NCBI RefSeq assembly: GCF_015637705.1
Contig: NZ_JADOBE010000011.1
Coordinates: 1 to 64,000 of the forward strand
Direction of reading: 5' to 3'
DNA from: Pseudomonas sp. N040
Lineage (GTDB): Bacteria; Pseudomonadota; Gammaproteobacteria; Pseudomonadales; Pseudomonadaceae
DNA: 64,000 bases
Both the position numbers and the translations under genes were made by a program. The notes under the pieces were generated by a model, which made no database searches, was not told the DNA's origin, and saw only the letters and a program-made list of their open reading frames with translations. Below are positions 27,556 through 39,161 of this stretch, in pieces; the stretch's first letter is position 1; each line of letters begins with the position of its first letter.

Positions 27556-28455
27556 GTGAATATATCAACCTTCGACCTCAATCTGCTGCGCGTACTGGAT
27601 GCCCTGCTGCGCGAGCGCAATGTCTCGCGCGCCGCCGAGCGCCTGGCCCTGAGCCAGCCGGCGGTGAGCAATGCGCTCGGGCGCCTGCGCGATCTGCTCG
27701 ACGATCCGCTACTGGTACGCGCGGGCCGCAGCATGCAGCCGACGCCACGCGCACTGGAATTGGAGGCGCCGATTCGCGCGGCGCTGCAACAGATCGAACA
27801 AAGCCTCGGCGAAGGTGTGCGCTTCGACCCTGCCAGCAGTCGCCGGCGCTTTCGCATCGCCCTGACCGACTATGTCGAGCTGGTGTGCATGCCACGCCTG
27901 TTGCAGCAACTGGCGGTGGAGGCACCACAGGTGCAGATCGTCACCCAGCACCTGTCACCCAGCCTGCCGGTGGACGCACTGGAGAAAGGTGAACTGGACC
28001 TGGCGCTGGGCCGCTTCGAGGAAGTACCGGCGCATTTCATGCGCCGCCAGTGGATGAGCGAGACCCTGCAGCTGGCGATGCGCCGCGACCATCCGCTGCT
28101 GCAGCGCGCACCCGACCTGCAGCGCTTTCTCGGCCTGCGCCACCTGTGGGTGCATGGTGGCCAGACCCGTGGCATGGTCGACCAGTGGCTGGCCGAACAG
28201 GGCCTGCAGCGACAGATCGCCTACACCACGCCGAACTACCTGCAGGCCGCGCATATTGCCGCCACCACCGATCTGGTCGCGGTACTGCCGACCCGCCTGG
28301 CGCGCTACTTTGCCGGGCTGTTGCCGCTACAGCTGTATGACCTGCCGTTCCATCTGGGACCGTTCCACCTGCACATCACCAGCCTCGCCCAGCGCGAACG
28401 CGATGCGGCGCTGCAATGGCTGATCGGCAAGATCGAGCAACTCGGACAGGCCTGA
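27556..28455 (+). CDS. LysR-family transcriptional regulator
   Basis: A 299-aa protein. The N-terminal winged helix (about residues 5-65) reads FDLNLLRVLDALLRERNVSRAAERLALSQPAVSNALGRLR, typical of the NodD/NahR/LeuO branch. The C-terminal effector domain runs from about 92 to 295. The start is GTG at 27556. It is divergent from the 3-hydroxyacyl-CoA/acyl-CoA dehydrogenase operon, the most likely target. The inducer would then be a fatty acid or acyl-CoA derivative (inference). It converges with cysG with one base between the stops and no terminator. Confidence 0.88.
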   Translation: MNISTFDLNLLRVLDALLRERNVSRAAERLALSQPAVSNALGRLRDLLDDPLLVRAGRSMQPTPRALELEAPIRAALQQIEQSLGEGVRFDPASSRRRFRIALTDYVELVCMPRLLQQLAVEAPQVQIVTQHLSPSLPVDALEKGELDLALGRFEEVPAHFMRRQWMSETLQLAMRRDHPLLQRAPDLQRFLGLRHLWVHGGQTRGMVDQWLAEQGLQRQIAYTTPNYLQAAHIAATTDLVAVLPTRLARYFAGLLPLQLYDLPFHLGPFHLHITSLAQRERDAALQWLIGKIEQLGQA

Positions 28456-28456
28456 G

Positions 28457-29839
28457 TCAGCGACTGGCCGCGCCTTCGAACCAGGCCAGCTTGTCGCGCA
28501 ACTGCACCACTTCGCCGACAATCACCAGGGTCGGCGCATGCACTTCATGCTCGGCCACCAGCTGCGGCAGGCTGCCCAGGGTACCGGTGAATACCCGCTG
28601 ATTCCGCGTGGTGCCCTGCTGCACCAATGCCGCCGGAGTATCGGCAGGGCGGCCGTGGGCAATCAGTTGCCGGCAGATCAGCGGCAGACCAACCAGGCCC
28701 ATGTAGAACACCAGCGTCTGGCCGGGGGCGGTGAGGTCCTGCCACGGCAGGTCGCAACTGCCGTCCTTCAGATGACCGGTAACGAAGCGCACCGATTGCG
28801 CGTGGTCGCGGTGGGTCAGCGGAATGCCGGCATAGGCAGCACAACCGGAAGCTGCAGTAATGCCCGGCACCACCTGGAAGGGTATGCCGTGGGCGGCCAG
28901 TTCTTCGATCTCTTCGCCGCCACGGCCGAAGATGAACGGATCGCCACCCTTGAGGCGCAGCACGCGCTTGCCCGCCTTGGCCAGATCGACCAGCCGCTGG
29001 TTGATCTGCTCCTGCGGCACGGCGTGCTCGGCGCGTTGCTTGCCGACATAGATGCGCTCGGCATCGCGGCGGCACAGGTCGATGATGGCCGGTGCTACCA
29101 GACGGTCGTACAGCACCACATCGGCCTGCTGCATCAGGCGCAGGGCGCGGAAGGTCAGCAGATCGGGATCACCCGGGCCGGCACCGACCAGATACACCTC
29201 GCCCTGTACGGGCTGCGCGCCGCCAGCAACTTTCGCCGCCAGCAGGCGCTCGGCCTCCGCCGGGCGGCCGGCAAATACCCGCTCGGCAATCGGCCCCTGG
29301 AACACGTCCTCCCAGAACACCCGGCGTTGCTGCACATTGGGTAGCAGGCTTTTTACCTGGGCACGAAACTGCTTGGCCAGTGTTGCCAGTTGGCCATAGG
29401 TAGCCGGTATCCAGGTTTCGATCTTGGCGCGGATCAGCCGCGCCAACACCGGCGCATCGCCGCCGCTGGTGATGGCGACGATCAGCGGTGAGCGGTCGAC
29501 AATCGCGGGGAAAATCACCGAGCACAGCTTGGGCGCATCGACCACATTGACCGGGATGCACAGGGCCTGGGCTTCTTCTGATATCCGCGCATTCAGCGCT
29601 TCGTCGTCGGTCGCCGCGATTACCAGCACCACGCCTTGCAGATCGCTGGTCTGATAGCCACGCAGCTGCACACCGGTGCCAGCCAGTACAAGCAACTCTT
29701 CATCGACCTCAGGCGCGACAACTCGCAATTGCGCGCCGGCCTCCGCCAGCAGACGCGATTTGCGCAGCGCCACCTCGCCGCCGCCGACCACCAGCACCGG
29801 GCGGTTCTTCAGATTGTGGAACAGCGGCAGGAAGTCCAT
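28457..29839 (-). CDS. cysG: Siroheme synthase, trifunctional
   Basis: A 460-aa fusion. The N-terminal part (about 1-205) is a precorrin-2 dehydrogenase/sirohydrochlorin ferrochelatase with the NAD motif [17 protein letters not shown]. The C-terminal part (about 215-455) is uroporphyrinogen-III C-methyltransferase with [32 protein letters not shown] and [20 protein letters not shown]. It makes siroheme for sulfite and assimilatory nitrite reductases. It follows serS by 106 bases containing a mobile-looking repeat, the same cysG-serS adjacency as PAO1 (from memory). Confidence 0.95.
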   Translation of the reverse strand: MDFLPLFHNLKNRPVLVVGGGEVALRKSRLLAEAGAQLRVVAPEVDEELLVLAGTGVQLRGYQTSDLQGVVLVIAATDDEALNARISEEAQALCIPVNVVDAPKLCSVIFPAIVDRSPLIVAITSGGDAPVLARLIRAKIETWIPATYGQLATLAKQFRAQVKSLLPNVQQRRVFWEDVFQGPIAERVFAGRPAEAERLLAAKVAGGAQPVQGEVYLVGAGPGDPDLLTFRALRLMQQADVVLYDRLVAPAIIDLCRRDAERIYVGKQRAEHAVPQEQINQRLVDLAKAGKRVLRLKGGDPFIFGRGGEEIEELAAHGIPFQVVPGITAASGCAAYAGIPLTHRDHAQSVRFVTGHLKDGSCDLPWQDLTAPGQTLVFYMGLVGLPLICRQLIAHGRPADTPAALVQQGTTRNQRVFTGTLGSLPQLVAEHEVHAPTLVIVGEVVQLRDKLAWFEGAASR

Positions 29840-29861
29840 GGCGGTCCCAATGGCAGGTATA

Positions 29862-29941
29862 CGTAGGGTGAATAACGGCCAGCGGCCTTATCCACCAATA
29901 AAAATTGCGGTGGAAAACGCGTTGCGGTTTTCCACCCTACG
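29862..29941. repeat. 80-bp MITE/REPIN-like inverted repeat element
   Basis: The terminal inverted repeat is CGTAGGGTG (29862-29870) and CACCCTACG (29933-29941). Inside, two related units face each other: ATAACGGCCAGCGGCCTTAT and GGAAAACGCGTTGCGGTTTTCC. It occupies most of the cysG-serS gap. Elements with GGTGGAAAACGC..GTTTTCCACC cores are common in Pseudomonas genomes (from memory). A half-copy of the end lies at 18385-18393. Confidence 0.7.
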
Positions 29942-29945
29942 GACG

Positions 29946-31277
<1,332 letters not shown>

Positions 31278-31319
31278 TTACGAACTGTTCGCCGCCAAGC
31301 CGAGTGTTTTTAGCAGGTA

Positions 31320-31694
31320 TCAGAGCCGTGCCAGGCTCATCCCCAGCCAGGCCGCGCTCAATCCGCCGAGCACGCTGCACAGCAGGTAGCTGATTGCCAC
31401 CCCGAGCTGCCCCTTCTCCAGCAGGCCAAGGACTTCCAGGCTGAAGCTGGAAAAGGTGGTCAGGCCGCCCAATACCCCGACTGTCAGGCCGGTACGCAAC
31501 ACCAGCGGAATGTCGGTGCGCAACAGGAACAGTGCCGAGAGGAAGCCGATCGCCAGGCAGCCGATCAGGTTCACCGCCAAGGTGGACAGGTAATAATGCC
31601 GGGGCCAGTTGGCCACCACCCAGCTGTTGGCCAGAAAGCGCAGCACGGAGCCTGCTGCACCACCAACCGCCACCGCCAGCGCAACCTTGATCAT
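31320..31694 (-). CDS. crcB: Fluoride ion channel CrcB/Fluc
   Basis: A 124-aa four-helix membrane protein with the family signatures [10 protein letters not shown] near the start and [15 protein letters not shown] in helix 3. Fluc channels are dual-topology dimers that export fluoride. The ATG overlaps the rarA stop by 4 bases, so it is expressed from the rarA transcript. I see no fluoride riboswitch ahead of it. Confidence 0.93.
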   Translation of the reverse strand: MIKVALAVAVGGAAGSVLRFLANSWVVANWPRHYYLSTLAVNLIGCLAIGFLSALFLLRTDIPLVLRTGLTVGVLGGLTTFSSFSLEVLGLLEKGQLGVAISYLLCSVLGGLSAAWLGMSLARL

Positions 31695-33016
31695 GGTTTT
31701 CTCCTTTGCCGGGGGCTCTGCCGGTCCAAGGCCCTGAGGTGCTCCAGCTTGTCGCGAATCTTCAGCTCCAACCCGCGCGGTACCGGCTGGTAATAGCGGC
31801 GCGGCGCCAGCTGCTCGGGGAAATAGTCTTCACCCGCCGCGTAGGCCTCCGGTTCATCATGGGCATAGCGGTATTCATCGCCATAGCCGAGCTCTTTCAT
31901 CAGCTTGGTTGGCGCATTGCGCAAATGCAGCGGCACTTCCAGCGAGCCGTGCTCGGCCGCCTCGCGCATGGCCGCCTTGAAGCCCATATAGACGGCGTTG
32001 CTCTTCGGCGCGCAGGCCAGGTACACCAGCGCCTGGGCCACCGCCAGCTCACCTTCCGGGCTGCCCAGGCGTTCCTGCACGTCCCAGGCATTCAAGCACA
32101 GGGTCAGTGCCCGCGGATCGGCATTGCCGATGTCTTCGCTGGCCATGCGCACCACGCGACGGGCGATGTACAGCGGATCACAGCCACCATCGAGCATGCG
32201 TGCGTACCAGTACAACGTGGCATCGGGATCGGAGCCGCGCACCGACTTGTGCAGGGCGGAGATCTGGTCGTAAAACGCCTCACCGCCCTTGTCGAAGCGC
32301 CGCACGCTGTCGCCGAGCAGGTTTTGCAACAGGTCAGTGCCGAGGGCCTGTCCGTCTTCAGCCAGATCAGCGGCATTCTCCAGCAGGTTGAGCAAGCGCC
32401 GGCCATCACCATCGGCAGCCGCCAGCAACAGTTGCAGGCTTTCCTCCGGCAGCGTCAGGTGACGCTTACCCAGACCTTTATCCTCAGTCAGCGCGCGCTC
32501 GGCGAGACGGCGCAAGGCCGCTTCATCGAGACTTTTCAGTACATACACACGCGCCCGGGAAAGCAGTGCATTGTTCAGTTCGAAGGAAGGGTTCTCGGTG
32601 GTCGCGCCGATGAAAATCAGCGTGCCGTCTTCGACAAAGGGCAGAAAGGCATCCTGCTGGCTCTTGTTGAAGCGGTGCACTTCATCGACAAACAGGATGG
32701 TCCGCCGGCCATACTGGGCGGCCTGCTGGCGGGCCATATCGACTGCCTGACGGATCTCCTTGACCCCGGAGAGCACTGCCGAGAGGGTCTCGAAGTGCGC
32801 ATCGGAGACTTCTGCCAACAGCCGTGCCAGGGTGGTCTTGCCCACGCCCGGCGGTCCCCAGAAGATCATCGAATGCAGTGCGCCCTGCTCCAGCGCCTCG
32901 CGCAGCGGCTTGCCGGGAGCCAGCAGGTGCTGCTGGCCCACGTACTCATCCAGACAGGTGGCACGCAGGCGGGCTGCCAGTGGCTGGGCTAGCGGTTCGC
33001 TGCGAAACAGTTGCAT
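31691..33016 (-). CDS. rarA: Replication-associated recombination protein A (RarA/MgsA)
   Basis: A 441-aa AAA+ ATPase with Walker [20 protein letters not shown] (about 53-71) and Walker [18 protein letters not shown] sensor-1 region ([22 protein letters not shown]) and a C-terminal tetramerisation domain complete it. RarA acts at stalled forks and binds SSB. It follows lolA by 20 bases, the same order as in E. coli (lolA-rarA-serS). The next gene, crcB, is coupled by ATGA. Confidence 0.95.
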   Translation of the reverse strand: MQLFRSEPLAQPLAARLRATCLDEYVGQQHLLAPGKPLREALEQGALHSMIFWGPPGVGKTTLARLLAEVSDAHFETLSAVLSGVKEIRQAVDMARQQAAQYGRRTILFVDEVHRFNKSQQDAFLPFVEDGTLIFIGATTENPSFELNNALLSRARVYVLKSLDEAALRRLAERALTEDKGLGKRHLTLPEESLQLLLAAADGDGRRLLNLLENAADLAEDGQALGTDLLQNLLGDSVRRFDKGGEAFYDQISALHKSVRGSDPDATLYWYARMLDGGCDPLYIARRVVRMASEDIGNADPRALTLCLNAWDVQERLGSPEGELAVAQALVYLACAPKSNAVYMGFKAAMREAAEHGSLEVPLHLRNAPTKLMKELGYGDEYRYAHDEPEAYAAGEDYFPEQLAPRRYYQPVPRGLELKIRDKLEHLRALDRQSPRQRRKP

Positions 33017-33036
33017 GAAATGAACTGGGACCTCGG

Positions 33037-33663
33037 TTATTCCTGGATGACGTCAGCCCCTGCGGGCACTTCGAAGGTGAACTGGCTGGCCGGAATCGGC
33101 GGGTTCATCTGCACGCCGAGAAACAGGATGTTGGTGCGCTGGCCGACGTTGTCGATCAGCTGCATGTCGTTGATCACACCGTTGCGAAAGGACAGGCGCA
33201 GGCTCTCGAACAGGCTGTCGGCGGCTTTCGGCTTGAGAATGAAGTCGACCACATTGCCGCCTTCCTTGAGCGTGATCTCGAAGCTGTCGGCGATCTGCGA
33301 GACATCACCCGAGAGCAGCAGCGCCGGGGTGTGGGTCAGGCGCTGATCCATCTTCTGGATGGTCACCTGCTCCAGATCCGGATCGTACAGCCAGATCTGC
33401 TCGCCATCGGACACCAGCAACTGCTCCATAGGCGCATCGGTATGCCAGCGGAACTGTCCCGGACGCTTGAGCGCCATCTCGCCGGAGGTTTCCTGCAACT
33501 GGGTGCCGCTACCATCGAGGGTCAACTGGGAAAAACGGCCGCTGATGGTCTGGGCCTGATTCAGCAGGGTGGTCAGGCGCTGGATAGCCACCTGCTCGCT
33601 GGCCTGCAACGAAAAGCTGGCAAAACCAAGCAGTGCTACCAGCAGCATGCGGGTAAGGCGCAT
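33037..33663 (-). CDS. lolA: Outer-membrane lipoprotein carrier LolA
   Basis: A 208-aa protein. I chose the ATG at 33663 (AGAGGA upstream). The signal peptide is [21 protein letters not shown]. The mature part has the LolA features [25 protein letters not shown] and [18 protein letters not shown]. It shuttles lipoproteins across the periplasm from LolCDE to LolB. It is tucked between ftsK (40 bases) and rarA (20 bases), apparently in one transcript. Confidence 0.95.
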   Translation of the reverse strand: MRLTRMLLVALLGFASFSLQASEQVAIQRLTTLLNQAQTISGRFSQLTLDGSGTQLQETSGEMALKRPGQFRWHTDAPMEQLLVSDGEQIWLYDPDLEQVTIQKMDQRLTHTPALLLSGDVSQIADSFEITLKEGGNVVDFILKPKAADSLFESLRLSFRNGVINDMQLIDNVGQRTNILFLGVQMNPPIPASQFTFEVPAGADVIQE

Positions 33664-33703
33664 GGGAATCCTCTTCAAGTTGTAAAAATCAAACGGGACG
33701 AAA

Positions 33704-36115
33704 TCAGTCGCGAATCGGCCCGGGGGCAATCACTTCGCGCGAACCATTGGTACTCATGGAGGTGACCACGCCGGCCATCTCCATCGCTTCGATCATGCGC
33801 GCCGCGCGGTTGTAGCCGATCTTCAGCTTGCGCTGCACGGCGGAAATCGAGGCCCGCCGGCTCTCGGTGACAAAGCGCACGGCCTCGTCATACAGCGCAT
33901 CTTCCTCGCTTCCCTCTCCGCCTTCGCCGTAGCCACCCTCGCCACCGGAGGAGAAACCGTCGTCACCACCGGCACCGGCCAGGATGTCTTCGATGTAATC
34001 CGGCGCACCACGCAGTTTCCAGGCATCCACCACACGGTGGACTTCTTCATCGGAAACGAACGCACCGTGCACGCGAATCGGCAGCCCGGTCCCCGGCGGC
34101 AGATAGAGCATGTCACCGTGCCCCAGCAATTGCTCGGCACCACCCTGATCGAGAATGGTCCGCGAATCAATCTTGCTCGAGACCTGGAAGGCCATGCGCG
34201 TCGGAATGTTGGCCTTGATCAGGCCGGTGATCACATCCACCGACGGCCGCTGGGTCGCGAGGATCAGGTGAATCCCGGCGGCACGGGCTTTCTGCGCGAT
34301 GCGCGCGATCAGTTCTTCGACCTTCTTGCCGACGATCATCATCATGTCGGCGAATTCGTCGACCACCACCACGATGGTCGGCAGGGTTTTCAGCAGCGGC
34401 GCTTCGTCTTCCATGTTCTGCCGCTTGTACAGCGGGTCAGTCAGCGGCGTACCGGCGTCGATGGCATCCTTGACCTTGCGGTTGAAGCCCGCCAGGTTGC
34501 GCACGCCCATCGCCGACATCAGCTTGTAGCGCCGCTCCATCTCGGCAACGCTCCAGCGCAGCGCATTGGCGGCTTCCTTCATGTCGGTCACCACCGGGCA
34601 CAGCAGGTGCGGAATGCCCTCGTAGATCGACAGTTCGAGCATTTTCGGGTCGATCATGATCAGCCGCGCCTCTTCCGGCGTGGACTTGAACAGGATCGAC
34701 AGGATCATCGCGTTGACCCCCACCGACTTGCCCGAACCAGTGGTCCCGGCCACCAGCAGGTGCGGCATGCGTGCCAGGTCGGCGATCACCGGCCGGCCAC
34801 CGATGTCGTGGCCCAGCGCGATGGTCACCGGCGACTTGGCGTCATCGTACTCGGGCGACTCCAGCACTTCGGAGAAGCGCACGATCTGCCGGTCTTCATT
34901 GGGAATCTCGATGCCGACGGTGGTCTTGCCCGGGATGACTTCCACCACGCGCACGCTGATGACCGCCAGCGAGCGTGCCAGATCCTTGGCCAGCCCGGAA
35001 ATGCGGCTGACCTTGATCCCGGCAGCCGGCTGAATCTCGAAGCGGGTAATCACCGGACCTGGATGCACCGATTCGACGATCACCTCGACCCCAAACTCCT
35101 TGAGCTTGATCTCCAGCAGCCGCGACATGGCCTCCAGCGACTCGGGGGAGAAACTCTTCTGTTTCTTCTCGGCCCGGTCAAGGATGGAAATCGGCGGCAA
35201 GGTGCCCTCGACCGCGCTGTCGACGAACAAGGGCGCCTGCTTTTCCTTCTGGACGCGCTTGCTCGGTTCGACTGATGCGGGCGCCTCGGGCGGATTGATT
35301 ACTGGCGGCGTACGCTTTTCGCGCTCGACCACACTCTTGACCAGCGAGTCCTCGCGCTCGATCAGGCGCTCCTTGACCCTGGCCCGCTCGCGGCGGTCCG
35401 CCACGACAGGAGCAGCCACCTCGCTGACACGCACGTCGACCTCGCGCATTTTTGCCATGTGCAGTTTGTGTTCGCTGCGTGCATCCCACCAGCGGTTGAT
35501 CAGGCTGTGCACCAGCTCGAACAGATCCAGGGTGATCTTGCCGGTAATGTCCAGCACCTTGAACCAGGAAAGGTCGGTGAACACGGTCAGACCGAACAGG
35601 AAGAAGGCCAGGAACAGCAGGGTGCTGCCCTGCACGTTGAAGGCGTCCAGGGACAGCTGGCTCAGGCTTTCACCCAGCGCACCGCCAGCCGAAGCGGGCA
35701 TCAGCCGGTCGTCGAGGAAATGAATGTCAACCAGTGCCGCGCCCGACAGCACCAGGAAGATCAAGCCAAGCAAGCGCCAGGAAAACAGCCAGCCATTCCA
35801 GTCCAGCGGCTGCTTGTGCTGCCGGTAGACCTGCACGGTCTTGATCATCAGCAGCAGTGGAAACAGGTAGGCAAAATAGCCCAGCGTCATGAACAGCACG
35901 TCGGCACACCAGGCACCAAAGCGGCCACCGGCGTTCTGCACCTGCTCGATTGTGCTGGCGTTGGTCCAGCCCGGGTCGGTGCGGTCGTAGCTGAGCAGGG
36001 CCAGCCACAGGAACAGGCACATGGCAGCCAAGGCAATCAGCACGCCATCCTGCAACCGGTAGTTCAACTGGGTACGCCAGGCCGGCGCCTGGGGGGGAGT
36101 GGCAGACTTCTTCAA
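33704..36115 (-). CDS. ftsK: DNA translocase FtsK
   Basis: An 803-aa protein from the TTG at 36115, which has AGGAA at good spacing and gives [17 protein letters not shown] six codons earlier (36133) lacks a ribosome site. Four to five N-terminal membrane helices (about 25-200) are followed by a short linker and the motor with [16 protein letters not shown] and [12 protein letters not shown]. The C-terminal gamma domain, from about 735, is a winged helix for polar sequence (KOPS) recognition. FtsK anchors at the septum and pumps DNA to dif for XerCD. It is divergent from trxB. Confidence 0.94.
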   Translation of the reverse strand: MKKSATPPQAPAWRTQLNYRLQDGVLIALAAMCLFLWLALLSYDRTDPGWTNASTIEQVQNAGGRFGAWCADVLFMTLGYFAYLFPLLLMIKTVQVYRQHKQPLDWNGWLFSWRLLGLIFLVLSGAALVDIHFLDDRLMPASAGGALGESLSQLSLDAFNVQGSTLLFLAFFLFGLTVFTDLSWFKVLDITGKITLDLFELVHSLINRWWDARSEHKLHMAKMREVDVRVSEVAAPVVADRRERARVKERLIEREDSLVKSVVEREKRTPPVINPPEAPASVEPSKRVQKEKQAPLFVDSAVEGTLPPISILDRAEKKQKSFSPESLEAMSRLLEIKLKEFGVEVIVESVHPGPVITRFEIQPAAGIKVSRISGLAKDLARSLAVISVRVVEVIPGKTTVGIEIPNEDRQIVRFSEVLESPEYDDAKSPVTIALGHDIGGRPVIADLARMPHLLVAGTTGSGKSVGVNAMILSILFKSTPEEARLIMIDPKMLELSIYEGIPHLLCPVVTDMKEAANALRWSVAEMERRYKLMSAMGVRNLAGFNRKVKDAIDAGTPLTDPLYKRQNMEDEAPLLKTLPTIVVVVDEFADMMMIVGKKVEELIARIAQKARAAGIHLILATQRPSVDVITGLIKANIPTRMAFQVSSKIDSRTILDQGGAEQLLGHGDMLYLPPGTGLPIRVHGAFVSDEEVHRVVDAWKLRGAPDYIEDILAGAGGDDGFSSGGEGGYGEGGEGSEEDALYDEAVRFVTESRRASISAVQRKLKIGYNRAARMIEAMEMAGVVTSMSTNGSREVIAPGPIRD

Positions 36116-36345
36116 AACAGCGGGTTCCTGCACATCAACGGGGTTTCAGGCATCGATCGGATAAACACAATCTATTGTACGGATTTAACTGCGCGATAGC
36201 ATGCTTGCGGGGCATTCAGCCACACCAGCAGGGCAATCCGGTCACCCGACTCCCTCTGGCCTGCGCTTCCGTGTAGCATAACCGCCAGTTTCTTTCGCGC
36301 GGCTCAATTTGAGCATGCATTCTCTTTTGCGACAAAGACTTATGA

Positions 36346-37302
<957 letters not shown>

Positions 37303-37311
37303 GTGAATGGC

Positions 37312-37329
37312 GGTACGCCCGGGCGTACC
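37312..37329. promoter_or_regulatory. Perfect 18-bp palindrome between trxB and aat
   Basis: GGTACGCCC-GGGCGTACC begins 10 bases after the trxB stop codon and ends 12 bases before the aat ATG. It has no loop and no T run, so it is more likely a DNA-binding dyad or an mRNA hairpin near the aat ribosome site than a terminator. The aat start lacks a Shine-Dalgarno sequence, which fits occlusion or leaderless-type control. Confidence 0.4.
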
Positions 37330-37341
37330 ACCCTCCCCCGC

Positions 37342-38022
37342 ATGCTGACCTGGCTGCAACGCGACTCCCTGAAGTTTCCACCCCTCGACAATGCCCTGCA
37401 GGAACCCAACGGCCTGCTGGCTGCAGGTGGTGACCTTTCCCCTGCGCGCCTGATCCAGGCCTACCGGCATGGCTGCTTTCCCTGGTATCAGGACGGCCAG
37501 CCGCTGCTCTGGTGGTCACCCGATCCGCGCACCGTGCTGTTTCCCGAGGAACTGCATGTATCCAGAAGCCTGGCCAAGATAATCCGCCAGGGCTGCTTCC
37601 AGTTCAGCTTCGACCGCGCGTTCGACGCCGTGATCCAGGCCTGCGCCGGACCGCGCAGTTACGCCGAGGGCACCTGGATCACCAGCCCGATGCAAGCCGC
37701 CTATCGCGAACTGCACCAACGCGGCGTGGCCCATTCGGTGGAGGTGTGGTCAGACGGCAAACTGGTTGGCGGCCTCTACGGTCTGGCCATGGGCCGGCTG
37801 TTTTTTGGCGAGTCGATGTTCAGTCACGCCAGCAACGCCTCGAAAGCCGGCTTCGTGTACCTGGTCGAGCACCTGCGCAACTGGGGCTTCGTGCTGATCG
37901 ACTGCCAGATGCCCACACAGCATCTGCACAGCTTTGGCGCCAGGGCGATTCCGCGCCGGCAATTTGCCCGGTATTTGCGGGACAATCTGGACCAGCCCAG
38001 CACTGCCGACTGGCGCAACTAG
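37342..38022 (+). CDS. aat: Leucyl/phenylalanyl-tRNA-protein transferase
   Basis: A 226-aa protein starting [33 protein letters not shown]. It has the conserved blocks [23 protein letters not shown] and [13 protein letters not shown]. It adds Leu or Phe to N-terminal Arg or Lys, making N-degrons read by ClpS. I chose the ATG at 37342 because it matches the family start and length; a GTG at 37303 would add 13 unusual residues. Bpt, ClpA and ClpS are within 4 kb. Confidence 0.95.
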   Translation: MLTWLQRDSLKFPPLDNALQEPNGLLAAGGDLSPARLIQAYRHGCFPWYQDGQPLLWWSPDPRTVLFPEELHVSRSLAKIIRQGCFQFSFDRAFDAVIQACAGPRSYAEGTWITSPMQAAYRELHQRGVAHSVEVWSDGKLVGGLYGLAMGRLFFGESMFSHASNASKAGFVYLVEHLRNWGFVLIDCQMPTQHLHSFGARAIPRRQFARYLRDNLDQPSTADWRN

Positions 38023-38075
38023 TCGCGCCCGCAGAGCTGACTTACACTTGTAAAGAGGTTCTTCGAGAGCTGATC

Positions 38076-38783
38076 ATGACCGAGCTGGCCCACCTGAAGT
38101 TCTATGCCACTCAGCCACATCCATGCAGTTATCTGCCAGGCGAGCAGGCTACCACCCTGTTCCTCGACCCCAGTCAACCAATGGATGTGGATATTTATGC
38201 CCAGTTGTCCACGCTTGGCTTTCGCCGCAGCGGCGATCACCTCTACCGCCCGCATTGCCAAAACTGCCAGGCCTGCGTTCCGGCAAGAATTCCGGTCGAG
38301 CGCTTCACGGCAAATCGTCAGCAACGCAAGATCCTCAAGCGTAACGCCGACCTGACTGTCAGGGTCGTCAAGCCGCTGTTCAGCGAGGACCATTACAGCC
38401 TGTACCTGCGCTACATCGAGGCCCGCCACGCCGACGGCGACATGTACCCGCCAAGTCGCGAGCAATTCAGCACTTTCCTGCTGAGCGAGTTGCCATTTGC
38501 CCGCTTTATCGAGTTTCGCCTGGCCGGCCAGTTGCTGGCGGTTGCAGTTACTGACGTTCTGCCCAACGGACTTTCTGCCGTCTACACCTTCTTCGACCCC
38601 GCGCACGAACAGCGCAGCCTGGGGCGCTACGCGATTCTCTGGCAGATCGGCGAAGCCGCGCGGCTCGGCCTGCATGCCCTGTACCTGGGTTACTGGATAA
38701 AAAACTGCAGGAAAATGAGTTACAAGACCCAATACCGCCCGCTCGAATTGCTGGTTAATCAGCGCTGGACAGCCATTACCTGA
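38076..38783 (+). CDS. bpt: Leucyl transferase for Asp/Glu N-degrons (Bpt, arginyltransferase-like)
   Basis: A 235-aa protein of the ATE/Bpt family with [14 protein letters not shown], a cysteine cluster near residue 65. The C-terminal acyltransferase block reads [27 protein letters not shown], followed by [10 protein letters not shown]. Bacterial Bpt adds Leu to N-terminal Asp or Glu. It is commonly misannotated as arginyltransferase. The ATG at 38076 follows GAGAG and gives the usual length. It lies 53 bases after aat and 98 bases before infA. Confidence 0.93.
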
Positions 38784-38881
38784 GACCCTTGGCGTTTCGG
38801 GGACTTTTCGGGCACAATGCACGCCGTTTTGCCCGGTGCCCTTCGCACCCGGCCACTCTTTGCAACCGAGGGCTTTACTGC

Positions 38882-39100
38882 ATGTCGAAAGAAGACAGCT
38901 TCGAAATGGAAGGCACTGTCGTCGACACCCTGCCCAACACCATGTTCCGTGTGGAGTTGGAAAACGGGCACGTCGTTACCGCGCATATCTCCGGAAAAAT
39001 GCGCAAGAACTATATCCGCATTCTGACTGGCGACAAGGTTCGTGTGGAGCTGACGCCCTACGACCTGAGCAAGGGCCGCATCACTTACCGCGCCCGCTAA
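38882..39100 (+). CDS. infA: Translation initiation factor IF-1
   Basis: A 72-aa S1/OB-fold protein. [20 protein letters not shown] and [18 protein letters not shown] are nearly invariant in the family. It occupies the ribosomal A site during initiation. It ends just before a bidirectional terminator. In E. coli a tRNA-Ser gene lies between infA and clpA; I see none here. Confidence 0.98.
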
Positions 39101-39113
39101 AGTCGCTGAAAAC

Positions 39114-39141
39114 AAAAACGCCCGGCATGCCGGGCGTTTTT
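39114..39141. terminator. Bidirectional terminator between infA and clpA
   Basis: AAAAACGCCCGGC-AT-GCCGGGCGTTTTT is perfect over 13 bases, with T runs on both strands. It lies 13 bases after infA and 20 bases beyond the clpA stop, serving both convergent genes. Confidence 0.93.
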
Positions 39142-39161
39142 GCTGGTCGGCCTTTAACCTG

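Noticed and set aside
36116..36133. GTG at 36133 as the ftsK start
   Set aside because: No ribosome site; the TTG at 36115 has AGGAA at good spacing. The difference is six residues and the GTG cannot be fully excluded.
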